DNA of 64,000 nucleotides from contig JAWZYV010006213.1 in assembly GCA_038373885.1 (NCBI GenBank), positions 1 to 64,000 of the forward strand. Direction: 5' to 3'. This document shows, in pieces, positions 20,801-33,245 of this stretch (position 1 is its first letter; the number at the start of each line of letters is the position of its first letter). The position numbers and the translations under genes are program-made. The DNA comes from Cheiracanthium punctorium. Its lineage: Eukaryota; Arthropoda; Arachnida; Araneae; Cheiracanthiidae. The notes beneath the pieces are model-generated. The model had not been told where the DNA came from. It worked only from the letters and a program-made list of their open reading frames with translations, and ran no database searches.

Positions 20801-22932
20801 AAGCTGATACGACTAAGAATATACCGATTATTTCACAATTTTGACATATTTGTCAGAATATGATCATACATTTACAAAATATGTTCGTTTCTTCTGCTAT
20901 ATATTTAGGTTTACATTTTATAGGCTTCCATACTCATTGCTAGTCGTACACAATAATATTACATATATTACTTTACAAAATGTAATACTTTCAATTAAAA
21001 TTCTGCTACAATATCAGCTTTTTCTTCTCCCACAATCAGTTGACATTTTCTATTAATAAACTGACGCATAAAATCAAACTATTTAAAAAGCTTGCAATAG
21101 CTTGTTTTAGCTAGGGAAAAAATACTCCCTATTTACAAAGTATCATGTCGTTATCATTGGATATCAATTCTGCTCAGTGTCTTATGACTTGACTAATAGG
21201 CTCATTAATGCACTGATGCAGTTACACGGTGGGAATATCCAGAGGAAATGAATATATATTTCGGAACTCGATGGAGACTTATTGCGACCGAATGCTGAGC
21301 TATAAATTTCAATTTATCAAAGATAATTGCCATCAGAATCAATTTACTGTCACTCAGATCATCGTAAAATATACTTAAATGTACACTGTTTTTATCTTAA
21401 ATAAAGCATATTTTCTGTAACAAAAGATACAATAATTTTTTTGTAATGCGTAAGAAATTTTTATCCAAAACTGCATGCAAATTTTTCGGCATATAAGAAA
21501 GAACAATAAAATATATTATGAATAACGTATAATTTAAAACGTAATTTTATATTAATATTTTGAGACAGTTAGGTAGTAATAAAAAATAAATAGCTGGATC
21601 AGTGAATGGAGATACAAAAAAAAATGAACATTTTTATTTAGCAGTTCTAGATCTTTCTTAAAATTAATTGTTGTTTTTTTCTGAATTCTGAATGTGTACT
21701 AAATACTGCACTCCATTTATAAATAAATGTATGTTCTATTCGTGCATGAATATTCTTCACTTGAAATAATGTGAGATGTTTTTACTAGGGAAAAAATCAG
21801 CCTTAAAAGATGAATCAGACTTATTTATTATTAACCGACTGCATAAAAATGTTCTACGAGATGTTTAATTCAACTAAACATGAGTGAAATAAACTACACT
21901 TTTTACTACATAAAAATTTTATTTCAAGCACTTGAAACTAATTGAAAGCGCACATTTTAAAACAAAAACAAAAAAAGAAGTAATTTAAACTAATAGTTTG
22001 AGTTCCAGCTGTATGTGAGTTGAGTATTCATACATGAATAAAAAATTATGAACATTTCCCTGGAGTCTACAATCTAAGTTCGTGTAAATAAACTTCCAGT
22101 TTAAGAACATAGACACTAATAAAATATTTATAAAAATTCTGATAGAGAACAATTTAAAACTAACCTCACTTAAAAGCTCTTTGAACAATAGCTAAAATTC
22201 ATGCGTCAGGTTTAATTTCATTTCAATTATTTTGAAAACTTTACTTGCATTTAAACATTGCTGTGTTTTATGATAATGAAATAAGCAGATCAATAAATAT
22301 AATGTAACTCTGAATTTATAAAAATGAAGGCTGATTGTCAATTGCTAGTTTTCCTAAAACTATTTATATATTTATTCAATTTTGTTACCCAATTTTTTGT
22401 TTTTATCAAATCACTGTCAGTTCAATCTGTCATTTTTTACACATTTTAATAATATTGGAAGATTTTGTAATAAGGTTAATACATTCCCATGTGGGAACAC
22501 TCTCACATATTAATCATACACTCATACAAATTTATCATTCTTTAGTCAATTAAATTTTCAAATACAGATTTTATTTTATCCATTTTTTAACGGTAAATTC
22601 ATTCCAGTAAATTCATATTTAAAGGAGTTGGGAGTTTTCTAAAATAATTAATCCAAAAAGTGATAAATAGTTTTATTTACATGTTATACCTTATATCAAA
22701 TGGGCGAAAATGAATTTAAAAAGAAACCAATCACTTTTGATGCTATAAAATGAATTTCTAGATTTCATAAATGCACATTCTTCGATTTATTTTTAAACTA
22801 TCTACTTCAAATACTCTTGAAAACAAGCTTAGTGTTTTTGGAAAAATAAAGTATCAATACCACTTACGAAATTTTTCGTATTCATGCTGCAGTTAACAGT
22901 TTTCACATTGCATTTATGTTGCATGTTGAAAA
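20801..22932. other. AT-rich non-coding stretch
   Basis: No recognisable gene, RNA or bounded repeat. Frames at 20841-21056 and 22335-22553 encode Ile/Leu/Tyr/Phe-rich peptides expected by chance in AT-rich DNA. Confidence 0.55.
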
Positions 22933-23026
22933 ACACTAGTACTAGCAAAATTTTTACTAGCAAAAATACACTAGTAAATATATTTACTAGCAAAAATACA
23001 CTAGTAAAAACACTAGTAAAAATACA
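22933..23026 (+). repeat. short tandem repeat built on ACTAG
   Basis: ACTAG occurs seven times in under 90 bp, alternating ACTAGCAAAAATAC and ACTAGTAAA units. No coding or RNA role is apparent. Confidence 0.85.
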
Positions 23027-23724
23027 TTTTACAAATATTGAAATTCTGCTTAAAGTCAAGATTTCAATAGAATTGAAAAAAGAAATCGTCTTTTAAAAGG
23101 ATAGTTTCATTCTTAAAAATGATTCTATCTTTACCGATTAATATTTATCACGTCTTTTATTTTACCAGGGTGTAAGTTTTTAAAGGAAAGATTTCTGCAA
23201 ATAACAAATATTATATATTTAATAAAACTATAAGTCCAGTGAATTATGTGTATTTATATTAAATTTCATTATTCTTTTAGCCATTTTCAGTTATGTCGCG
23301 TTTTATTCCTCATAATCCTTTAAAAATGCATTATTTTAATAACTTCGTAAGTCCGTAACATTATTAAGGCGTCAAGCACAAACATTAAGTAAATAAAACT
23401 AATTATCAAATAATGTATGGGGGGGGGGAATCCTTTTAGAATTTTCTCAAGGGATTCTCACCATGACAACGAGAAAACAGAAGATAAGCTACCGAAACAG
23501 GCTTCGCGTCAAATAGGTCCTGTCAAATCAGATCACTGTAAGGTTACGTCGTTTTAAATGCCGTTCAATAGCACAGTTTAGGAATGTTTATAATGCTCGG
23601 ACAATAAAAGTCTAAGCCAAGTGCTGAGACTATATTTATTACGCCTATTTTGTCTTGATAATCCACTCTGTACTGTGCTCCATGTTCTCCGAGATATCAT
23701 GGGATATTTATCTCTAACTTTATA
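23027..23724. other. non-coding stretch with a G-run
   Basis: No gene seen. A run of nine G (about 23420-23428) is followed by a slightly GC-richer segment (23450-23720) that may belong to an unrecognised repeat. Confidence 0.45.
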
Positions 23725-24498
23725 CAGTAACCTCTCACATATACGCGTTTTAAGGAACCGATTTAAAATCGCGTATAACAGTAAAGGGTCTTATTTACTA
23801 ACTCCTCATCTAAATTATGAGACAAAACATTTGAAAAAAAAATTGCTTGATAATATTGCTTCGGTTAAAAGGAGTAACATTACACATTTTAAAATATTTT
23901 ACTATGCAATTAGCTTAACTTTTAATTCAAAAATAGAATGAACGCATAATTTCATTTTAAAAAGGAGAAACTTTAATTATACTAACATTATTTTATCAAA
24001 ATTGTAATGAGTACTGCTGTTTATTTTCGTTTAGGTCAAGTTTGTAATACAATCTCTTCTAACTCATTAAAATATGTCATTGTATTTGAAGTGATGCCAT
24101 AATTTTACAGATATCGTCTCAGTTTTTCTAGGGCTCATAAAGCAGTAGCATAACTTGGGACAGAAAATCAGTTGCACCAGTATCATCAAATTCACACGAA
24201 TCTCATCAAAAACAGTTTCGATGTTTACTTGATATCATATTTTTATCAACATTCCCAACATCTGCGTTTTTTAAACACCGTGTCGCCGAGGACAACTGAG
24301 AAAAGTATATCTGTGTGAGAACATTTGTGAATAGCGCTGTTTATTTTCGCGTGTAACTGAGGGAGACAATTCAAAGCGGCGATTATAAGGGAGAGATCTA
24401 TATCATTATTTTCCTATCCCTCGTGACGGGACATTTCAAAATTCGCCTTTAAAGGGTATACGCGTATAACTGAGAGGCGCATAAGTGAGAGGTCACTC
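23725..24498. mobile_element. pogo/Tigger-like MITE (774 bp)
   Basis: Left end CAGTAACCTCTCACATATAC (23725) follows TA; right end, read inward, is GAGTGACCTCTCACTTATGC, also next to TA (24499-24500). Both then read CGC and show ATACGCGTAT-type sequence. A CAGT start, TA target and subterminal ACGCG motifs fit pogo/Tigger non-autonomous elements. A 106-residue plus frame over its left end is not transposase-like. It is a deletion derivative mobilised by a transposase elsewhere. Confidence 0.8.
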
Positions 24499-24500
24499 TA

Positions 24501-25989
24501 CCTGTTTTGGGACTGCACTGTTGATCTAATGTAGGCTTTTGCTTCTTGCTGACTGTTGTTACCTAGTAAAGAGTTTCAATCTACTATTACAATACTTTTG
24601 TTCATCCCCCCCCCCGTTTAATAGGTATGTATGCGAATATAGTAATATTTTCATTAAACTTTAGGTATGGACACTTTTTGTCTGATTTATTTATTATGTT
24701 CATAGACTTAAAAATTTCGACTTGAGTTCTTCCTATCCTTTTAGTAAACTGATTAAAATTCTGAATTAACTAAAATTCTGAATATTGTTATGCAAGCGTT
24801 GCTTTAAAAGTCGGAAGTTTTATCAACTTTATTAGATTTGTTGATTACATTGTAAAACATTCTAATATTTGTCACTCATATAAAATTATTTTAAAAGTAA
24901 TTTTATAACTGGAACGTATTTATTGAAAAAAATAATAAAAAAATCAGCTTATGTGGCCCTGGATTTTACATATTTTCTTGAAACAAACACCATTTCGTCT
25001 ACAGGTAAAGATATTTCCTTTACTACTACTATACCATTTTCGTGAACTATAGTTCCCTGAAGAAAACCTAAAATTACAAACATATTTAGAGGCTTGTTTA
25101 ATTCATTACATAATCTCTCTCTGCAGGACAACTTGCGAAAAGAGCATTTTACAGTCACCGAAAAATAAATGTCTAGAGAAAATAATTAGAATGCTGAAAG
25201 TAATAAAGGCAATAATATAAATGAGGCTTAATTATTCTTTAACTCTGAATATGTTCATTAACATTAATGACCATAATAACTTAAAGAAAATTTAGACTCT
25301 CTTTATACCTAATCTACATAGGACAAAAAATACACTCTTGGGAATATAACTTTTTATCAAATGGTTACTCGTTATTCTCATTAAAGAAATGTATCTGGTA
25401 AATAGACCGAATGCGGTTAAACAAACATTATGTATCAGAAAAAGAAAATGTATTCTATGTCATCAATTCTTTTGTAAGTGATTTTAAATATTTTGAAAAA
25501 TTAACAGATTTTTTTGTTGTTGAAAATAATAGATAAATATATAAATACATTTTTGGTGCAATATTTATCTTTCATAAACACAAAAAAATGATATGTGAAT
25601 AGAAAAAATATTACTCATTTTACTAAAATTTGAGGAACACAGTCATTCTATTTTCTAATTTTTTTAACGCAAAAATGTACGTTCTAAAGTACGTATCATC
25701 TTTCTGAAATAAAAGTATAAAAACTGCTTTACTGCATATTTCCTTGAATCCCCTATATATATTATTGGATGGGTCAAACCATAATTGCCTCAACCAGACA
25801 TTAATATATTGAAGCTCTCTCATTTACTAATTAATATGATAATTCATTTTCCTATTTTGTATCATGTCTAGGGGTCGCAACGTATAAAAATGTGTAAAAC
25901 ATCATATTTCATACAAAAAATAGTAGATTGAGGTCATGAAAACCAGTAATTACAACAATATTGTATTCTAAAATGAATATTGTATAATA
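24501..25989. other. AT-rich non-coding stretch
   Basis: A C-run (about 24607-24615) and ordinary AT-rich DNA. The frame at 24949-25158 (minus) has no recognised domain. Confidence 0.5.
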
Positions 25990-25991
25990 TA

Positions 25992-26669
25992 CAGGGTGAA
26001 TCTAAACTCTTGGAAAAAACTTTAAGAGGTGATAGGCCACATATAAGGAATCAGAATCACATAGCAAAATGTGGTCGGCAACATCGTCTGCATGTAGCTG
26101 TTAACCCATTAAGCGCCAAAGCTCCCGCTACGGGAACATCTATTATACATATTTTTTCTTAAAATATTTTAGCGCAATTTACGAAATACACATGTTATAT
26201 AAACATTTACACTATATAACCCACCCTATAGTGTAAATGTTTATATAAAATGTGTATTTCATAAACTGCGTTAAAATATTTTAAGAAAAGAAATATATAA
26301 TAGATGTTACCGTAACGGGAGCTTTGGCGCTTAATGGGTTAATAATCACTTTAAAAAAAGTGCTGAAACAACAGTGTACTTTTCTACCATTGTTCGTCAG
26401 AAACTAACGTATTTTTCTATGAAACCAAGACTAAAATTCATAGTTTCAAAATTCTATTTTATTTCATAGATGAAATTTTTTGAGACGAGCCTATTCTTTA
26501 TGAAACTTGGTTAAGAAATTAGACGAACATTTCAATACTTTTCACAAAGTGATTATTACCGGTTAAGTGAAAACTGCGTTATTGACCCCACATTGCTATT
26601 TGATTCTGATTCCTTATTATGTGCCCTATCACTCCTTAAAGTTTTGCTCAAGAGTTTAGATTCACCCTG
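25992..26669. mobile_element. mariner-type MITE with long terminal inverted repeats
   Basis: CAGGGTGAATCTAAACTCTT at 25992 is matched by its reverse complement ending at 26669. Both are bordered by TA (25990-25991 and 26670-26671). The similarity runs about 85 bp inward (ACTTTAAG(A/G)(G/A)GTGATAGG, AAGGAATCAGAATCA, ATGTGG). It has no transposase and is split by a piggyBac-type element at 26101-26342. With that insert removed it is about 440 bp. Confidence 0.9.
26101..26342. mobile_element. piggyBac-type MITE nested in the mariner MITE
   Basis: TTAA at 26101-26104 and 26339-26342 flanks an almost complete inverted repeat. The left arm starts CCCATTAAGCGCCAAAGCTC, and the right arm is its reverse complement. 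The arms continue nearly to the centre (about 26220). TTAA duplication and a CCC start are the piggyBac signature. The outer element's sequence resumes on each side, which dates this insertion as the later one. It is a fold-back MITE that could form a long hairpin if transcribed. Confidence 0.93.
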
Positions 26670-26671
26670 TA

Positions 26672-27189
26672 TAATGCAATATTAAAGGAATTTATGACTT
26701 TTCACTGCTTAGCCAGCCAAAATAGACAGGTCACGTGATTTACTGGACTCTCCGATTTGTTTCGCAGCTTAAAATAGGGGAGATGAGCTCAGCTGCGCCA
26801 GAAAGTCTCTCGTAAGTATGTGCGGCGTCAGTGATGCAGATAGAAACAGGATCATACAATCTATAAAGGAGAGATGCGTAAGTAAGGATATTTGGGGCTA
26901 GTTAGTCTCTTAAAACGGCCAGATCTAGCCACAAAGTGGATAAGTTGGCAGCAAAGTGGCTAAGTGGCTGTTGCTTGTCTGCTATCGCTGTAGGAAATTC
27001 CGAGATTACTTTTCCGTCCCTCCCAGACCTTCCTTTCTCCCCTTTGGCTAATTTCATTTTTTTGGTAGCTTGCCATATCTGTTTCTTTCCCTTTGTCAAG
27101 AAGTACATAGTACGCGCATTTATTGTCAGTCCATATAGAATAATATTGACTTAACGACTAATATTGACTTTTGCCGACCATAATTTTAT
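26672..27189. other. GC-richer leader of the 27-29 kb relic, no gene
   Basis: This block, less AT-rich than its surroundings, precedes the pseudogene at 27.2 kb. CTCTCGTAAGTATG near 26811 looks like a splice donor, and further GTAAGT occurs near 26879. It may be the untranslated first part of the same relic; no protein was recognised. Frames at 26902-27154 on both strands mirror each other and look accidental. Confidence 0.35.
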
Positions 27190-28990
27190 TCTCAGCTGAT
27201 ACTACTAAATTATGTCAAGTTCTTGTACAAGGAATAAAAGTCAGCATTCAATATTTGGTTACCCCAAGGAACTTACATAAAACATGTTACCGTAAAGTGA
27301 AGGTATTTTCAGAGCATACTGTTTTCAAGAGCAAAAGGCGGTTAATGATATTGCCAGAACTGTTGCGATTGAAGTTATTGAAATATATAACACTGCCAGT
27401 AGGTATACCCACTATTTCATTCAATAGTATATTGAAAAAAGTTAAGTGGCTAATCAATAAAGAATACTATTTGCAAATCGTGAGTCAAATTCCAGAACAT
27501 ATGAAGAAGCCATGTCGAGTTTTTGTAGCATGTTTGATTTTGTCCAATTAAGTATGTCGATGTTGGAGTTGTCGATCAAAAAGATTATAAGTGTCCTGCA
27601 GATTCCCATACTTGAATGGAGTTTTTGGATTGATCAAAAGACTACTAGACAAATGGTGATCAGAAAGATTGATGCTGTTGTCACTGATAAGCTGAAAAAG
27701 AGGAGAAGAAAGGAAAACTGCAAAACTTGAGATTGAAACGGAAATTAAAATGAGTGAATGCAGTATTGTCTCATAATAATTGGAAATGCAGTGCAGTTCA
27801 GAAAACGAAGATAACGAAAATGGCTACAATGACACAGAGAAAGAAAGTAATGACAGTGACTCCTGTTCCAACAGTGGTCCATAAAACAGGAATCAATATC
27901 CAGAGCTTTGCAAAGCTATTGATCGAGCAAATATAAGCAACCGGGATACCTGTTTAATTACAAATGCCGTTTTTAAAGATCTCTGTCTTTTCTTGGCTGA
28001 AAATGCTTTGCATACAAGCAACGCGCTCTGTCAAAGATCTGTTTGGAGAAAAAAGTAGACTGAGGCTGACAAAGAAAACATAATCAAGAAATTGTTTGCC
28101 TTGGCTTGACGGTAAGGTTGATGTAACTCTTACAAAATGTTCACAGGCAAGTGCAGGCTCTGCAGTATATATACACTATATCTTGGTATCCTTCCCGAGC
28201 TGTAGTTATGTTGAACATGTTGCTTCTGCATCAGGAATGTGTGCTGATATTTCATTAGAAATTATGTCTGTGTTTAGAGACAGTGAATCAGAAGCAACAT
28301 TACGAGCACATGGTGATGATGGAACAGCTGTGAATACCGGTAAGAATAATGATGCAACTCGATACATTTAACTTCATTAAGGAGACATCTTCAACGGTTA
28401 ATTTGTTTATTGCATGCCAACGAATTGATTTTGAGGAAAATAATAAAAGTCGTGGATGGGCAGACCACTGGTCCAAAATCTTCATAAGGTCAGATAGCAA
28501 GCATGTTGGAATTTGACCCAAAAGATAAACTAATCATTGAGTTTTCTGTCGTACCAGGTTTTGTACTTGAAGTAGAAGATACGGTAATGAATGATATAAG
28601 TACAGTTCAGATGTACTTAAAATATATCTACAGATTAAACGTGGTGGAACAATGCTAGTTCATTTTTTATTTGCGGGTATCTCAGCCTGGTGCAATCAGT
28701 CATGCCAGATGTCTAACGAAAGCAAATCGATTGCTTAGGCTGTATGCTTGTAAAGAATGCCCTTCCGATAATTTGATACGAAATGTGAAATCCATTCTGA
28801 ATTTTTATCCACCATCATGGTTTCACATTAAATTTCATCCGATATGCCAGGACCGAGTCAAGAACATTTTCTTCATCCTGCCATTGATCAAACACTTGAA
28901 AAAAAATGATCAAACTGTCATCTACCAACTGTCTATAGTGACCATTTTTGTAAATTTTCACTTTCTAATCACAGCACATTTTGAGGTTAC
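27190..28990 (+). pseudogene. pseudogene of an unnamed transposase-like protein family
   Basis: Merging the plus frames gives one long degraded protein. Blocks in order: TVAIEVIEIYNTAS near 27360, KKIISVLQIPILEW and IDAVVTDKLKKRRRKENCK near 27570-27725, and an acidic Ser/Asn/Asp tract near 27790-27890. Next come PELCKAIDRANISNRDTCLI near 27900-27960, WLDGKVDVTLTKC near 28100, SYVEHVASASGMCADISLEI near 28200, then ESEATLRAHGDDGTAVNTGK near 28290-28345. The remaining blocks are GAISHARCLTKANRLLRLYA near 28685 and PPSWFHIKFHPICQD near 28810-28855. This order is what I recall from dispersed, uncharacterised arthropod proteins with (F/W)DGRKD-like and CDGTxVNTG motifs, where aspartates could be catalytic. 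I cannot name the superfamily. Stops and frameshifts are numerous; no TIRs were found. Confidence 0.7.
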
Positions 28991-30213
28991 CATATCTATA
29001 AGATAACCAGTTTTGTTGGTCCCGAAGTTGTTTACATTAGACAAGTTCCATTGTATATATAACCACATCAAAATCGAAGAGTTTTTAGAGGTAAATATTT
29101 TACCGGTAACAAATGCATGTGTTATTTTCCTAGGATTAAGAACTTTAGAAATTATTTCTGTTTTTGTTTGTTTATAGCTTTCAACGGCTATGTTAACTGA
29201 CAGCATTGGACACTGTAACTATGGTAACTAAATTGTAATGTTAAAAATAGAAAGTTAAATTCAATAACCGCGGACGCCATTTTTATGTTATGCGTTTAAA
29301 AGAGTATCAGCAAGTTATATGCTAACAAGCTTTGACATTAAAGAAATAATGCACCACAATCAGAATTGTTTGAATATGGATCTATGTGGGAAGAAATAAA
29401 TAATTTATGACTAAAATGTTGTTGAGACAAGCAGATAAGTATATAAAACGAAAGGATGTTTAATATTTATTACTTTTCATCTCTATTTGCTGGTTAAGTC
29501 TCTTCAGACACGACATAAATCTCACATCTCAAATTAAGGAATAATCTCATAATTGCTTTTATATTATATACTCAAAAGCAAGTAAAAAAGCGTATTTTCC
29601 AATAATTTTTCGAATAAAAACCTATTCACAATCTCTGTTTCAATAGTAAAAAGTTATTTTTATTCATAAAAGAAGATTAACAAGAAAATTTTAAAGATAT
29701 TTGATGTCCTACAGGTTCTTTTCAGGTACATCAATTTTGAAGAAAAAATGTTCACAAATTCAACTTGAGAAATTTCAATAAAAATCATATATTCTTTTGT
29801 GTAACGGCAAACAGAGAGAAAATAACGGAAGACAAAAATAAAATGTGTGCCTCAGTGTGCAGAATTTACTCATTCGCATGAATAAAAATCATTTTATTCA
29901 AAATTAAAGCATCCAAGAATGTATACTTCAGTTTAGAACTACAAAAATTTTAAAGGGTCGTTTTAACAGTGGAAACGAGAAGTTCCACACATGTGGACCT
30001 CTGGAGCGGAAAAGTAAATTATTTGCATTCGATGCGAAGAAAGGGTATTTAAGTTAGTACTTAAATAAACTATTAGAAGTACTTAAATGAATTTCAATCT
30101 AAGGACCGTTGATTTTCATAACAAATAATTTTAACAATATTATTAGAAATACAAGAAAAACCTCACATAATCTTTTGAACAATATTGATTGATTATTACA
30201 ATCACGAATATAT
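28991..30213. other. AT-rich non-coding stretch
   Basis: No gene recognised. A small palindromic motif CCACACATGTGG lies near 29985. Confidence 0.55.
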
Positions 30214-30370
30214 TGATTGTTACATCAATTTATTTTAACAAAGTCAATAATTTTAACAAAGTGAAAATAATAATTGTTACATCACATAATGCTAACAAAT
30301 TGAAAATAATAATTGTTACAACACATAATTTTAACAAATTGAAAATAATAATTGTTACAAAACATATTTT
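30214..30370 (+). repeat. 39-bp tandem repeat, about three full units
   Basis: Units starting GAAAATAATAATTGTTACA at 30263, 30302 and 30341 are exactly 39 bp apart. A diverged partial unit lies upstream (30214-30262). The third unit ends at the TTAA that opens the next element. Confidence 0.9.
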
Positions 30371-31188
30371 TAAACCCTTTGCGCTCGAAGACTTTTTTGC
30401 TCGAGCAAACAAGCAACTCGAGACGTGCTTATTGACTCCGCCCAATAGATACAGAATATAAGCAACCACTTTTTGTAAACAGTCATTTTCGGCTTAGAAT
30501 ATAACAAAATTTTCTAAGTTTAACGCATGAGTTGGTTATTGTTCTGAAAAATTGTTCAGAAATATTACTGAAAAATTCAGTATTGTTTAAAAGTTGTTTG
30601 GATGTTCTGAAAAATTGTTCAAAAAGTATACTATCTACAAAAAGTCGTTAGTTATATTCGGTAGATGTTGGCAGTTATGGATTTACCCTGCATTTACTGT
30701 GTCACATATACTGGGAGTGAGAGCAACAACTCCTAGATATAGAAGGCCTGAGAAAAGAATCTTTTACGTCATCACTAGGTCTTCTACGATGACGTCATCA
30801 CAGTTTTACTTTCACAAAGTAAAACTATTTAAAATTTCTGGTGAATGATACAAATTTTGCAAAATATCTTAAGTTAAAGATAAAAGTTAAAATACCTTTC
30901 TGATAAAAAATAATTTATTATGATTTATTTCTATATCATATTACATAATTAATTAGTGATAGTTAAAATTTCCTATTTGTCGTAAAATTAAATTTTCTGT
31001 CTTAAATCATTAAAATGTTTTATGCGGGAGTAAATTCAGCTCAAACTTTGAATAGTTTTACTTTGTGAAAATAAATGTACGATGGCGTCATTTTAGTGGA
31101 TCTAGTGATGACGTAAAAGTTCCTGTTCTGAGGCATTGTATATGGAGGAGTTGTTGGTGAGAGTCACCTCTCGTGTGCAAAGGGTTAA
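30370..31188. mobile_element. piggyBac-type non-autonomous element (about 819 bp)
   Basis: TTAA (30370-30373) is followed by ACCCTTTGCGCTCGA. The right end, read inward, is TTAA (31185-31188) then CCCTTTGCACACGAG. Long subterminal inverted repeats follow: AACAACTCCTAGATA, TTTTACGTCATCACTAG and TTCACAAAGTAAAACTAT (about 30725-30828) are mirrored at about 31050-31160. A second possible left end, TTTACCCTGCATT near 30683, would give a shorter element nested in or replacing the outer one. No transposase frame is present. Confidence 0.75.
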
Positions 31189-33245
31189 CAAATAGAAAAT
31201 ATACACTAACGAGTACATATTTTAGAGTGTATAAGTCAAATGTGTTTTATTACTTAAAGAGGTACTTTGTTTAAGTCTTCGATATGAAAATATCGGAAAA
31301 TATAAATAAAATTAGAATGTTGCAGCTGCTCTAATTTCACCTGAATTCTATAAGTTGAACATTTTCGAATAAGAATGAATTGTACCTTGTAAACTTACTT
31401 GATTTGCTCCAAATATAGTAAACAATGGACAGTTAAAAATAACAAAAAAGCATATAACATAAAGCACTTTTCACTATATTAACATAAGTATACCTAAGTG
31501 ATTTTATTTGAAATAACAAATATGATAATAAAAATAGTTTCCAATTCATCTTAAAATTAAAATACATGCCTATTTGATAGATAATTTATACAGGACGATA
31601 CTGAATACTATAAAACATCGAAAATATACAACATCAATCTTTATAATAGTTACATAAAATATCCATCACATCCTTATAAACGCATTAATAGCTTTTCTGT
31701 ATTTCAAATAAACAGAGTAGTACTTAAGTTAATTACCATGCCATACTTTATTTATCTCACGAAATTACCCATTGCCTAAGTGGCACTTCTTTTTCTGTGT
31801 GTATGTGTATCTAATTATTTAAGTGCTAAAAGGAATTGGTGTTTCACATTTTTTGAAACCCTTCTAATGAATAATCTCATTGTATGGCTTGTTAATTACA
31901 TCTTTCGTTTAATTACTCCTAATTTAAAATGTTTTCTTGAAAATTCTATTTGCGAAAGATTAGATCATGCAGTCTTTTCGCAATTTTCTCAGCGGCATTT
32001 TTTAGAGTAATATGTTAACTTTATTTTATTAGCGAAAAAATTGGTATTTTTTTCTTAATTTCGGTTGTAAACTAAACGAAAATAATTAACCAGTAATCAT
32101 TTCTTTATGTCGTGTGTATAAGTGCAAGAAGTGTGTGTATGTTTCTAAACACTCTTTCGACAAGTAAAACCAATCATGCCCAACATTCATATTACAAAAC
32201 AACCGCTAACAATAATTTTTATTTTCATCTACGTAGACATTTTCCGCATATTTGATAAATAAATAAATTTTTAAATACCATATCAAAACGCACCTATGCA
32301 AATATATATCTATATATCTATATACCTATCTATGAATATAGATATATACTTAAAAAACTGTTCTAGAGTGGTATATGCACAGTAAAAATATTGTAAAAGT
32401 TGCAAGATATACTTGAAATAAAATTATTTGATATTTTTATATTTATTTTCCTTTTAAATTCCTATAGTACACTTTAGCTATATCAGCCCATACTTTATTG
32501 CTTACTTGGTTAGCCACAGTTGAATATTAGTATTAATCTAGTTACTTAATCCTATCCTTTCTTTAATTAAATGTTTTTATTATTTCTCATTTTAACTACA
32601 TGGTTCATGTTGCAATATCATTTTGTTACTTCCATTTCTATAATGGAAACATGTTATTTTGAAATCTCATATTGCCATCGTCTTCGGACTTTTCCACCAT
32701 GTTTGGGTCATTTCCACGTTTTTCTCAAAGCAAAAGTCGTGCACCTGGGCTAAATATATCGACTCTTTTTGTCATGCAACCCACATAAACCTTGCTATTC
32801 TTGTTTTCCTATCAATTTGAAATGTACAAGTGGTGGCCCCTAATGATACAGCTTCTCATTGCAAATTTCCATTCCAACTCCATATCTTAGGGTAGGCTTA
32901 TGCGATTCTAGTTTGCTTGCAAAGCTCTGGATTTTTCTTGCTGCATTTTTTTTTCTTTGCTCGATGGTTATTGTTTGGATATCCATATTACGCAAGTTTA
33001 GCTGTTTTACATTATATATATATAACGATGGCTGGCTGTAAATTAAGTAGTTGCAACTTTACCTAGAAACTCGCAGAAGAGCTGGAGGGTGCAAATATGA
33101 TATGGTAGCGATGATGTGGATCTGTTGTCGATGTTTAGATTGCAAAAACAGTTGATCTAGTTAGAAAATAGTTGTTGTGTGTCGTTAAATTGAAGAGTTT
33201 CGTTTCATCGCTGTAAAGTACGTTTCAAAAGGTCATCAACAGATG
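31189..33245. other. AT-rich non-coding stretch
   Basis: Contains a TATC/TATA-type simple repeat (about 32300-32350). Frames at 31780-32010, 32571-32753 and 32859-33041 lack recognised domains. The last 150 bp may be leader of the mariner relic that follows; its 5' terminal repeat was not fixed. Confidence 0.5.

Noticed and set aside
23621..23941. 106-codon plus frame
   Set aside because: It overlaps the terminal repeat of the pogo-like MITE and ends in Lys/Asn-rich sequence; not a protein gene.
30189..30469. Overlapping plus and minus frames of 80-90 codons
   Set aside because: Both are created by the 39-bp tandem repeat, whose unit is a multiple of three, so stops are avoided by repetition.
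32295..32350. TATC/GATA simple repeat as a regulatory GATA cluster
   Set aside because: A simple microsatellite without a nearby gene.
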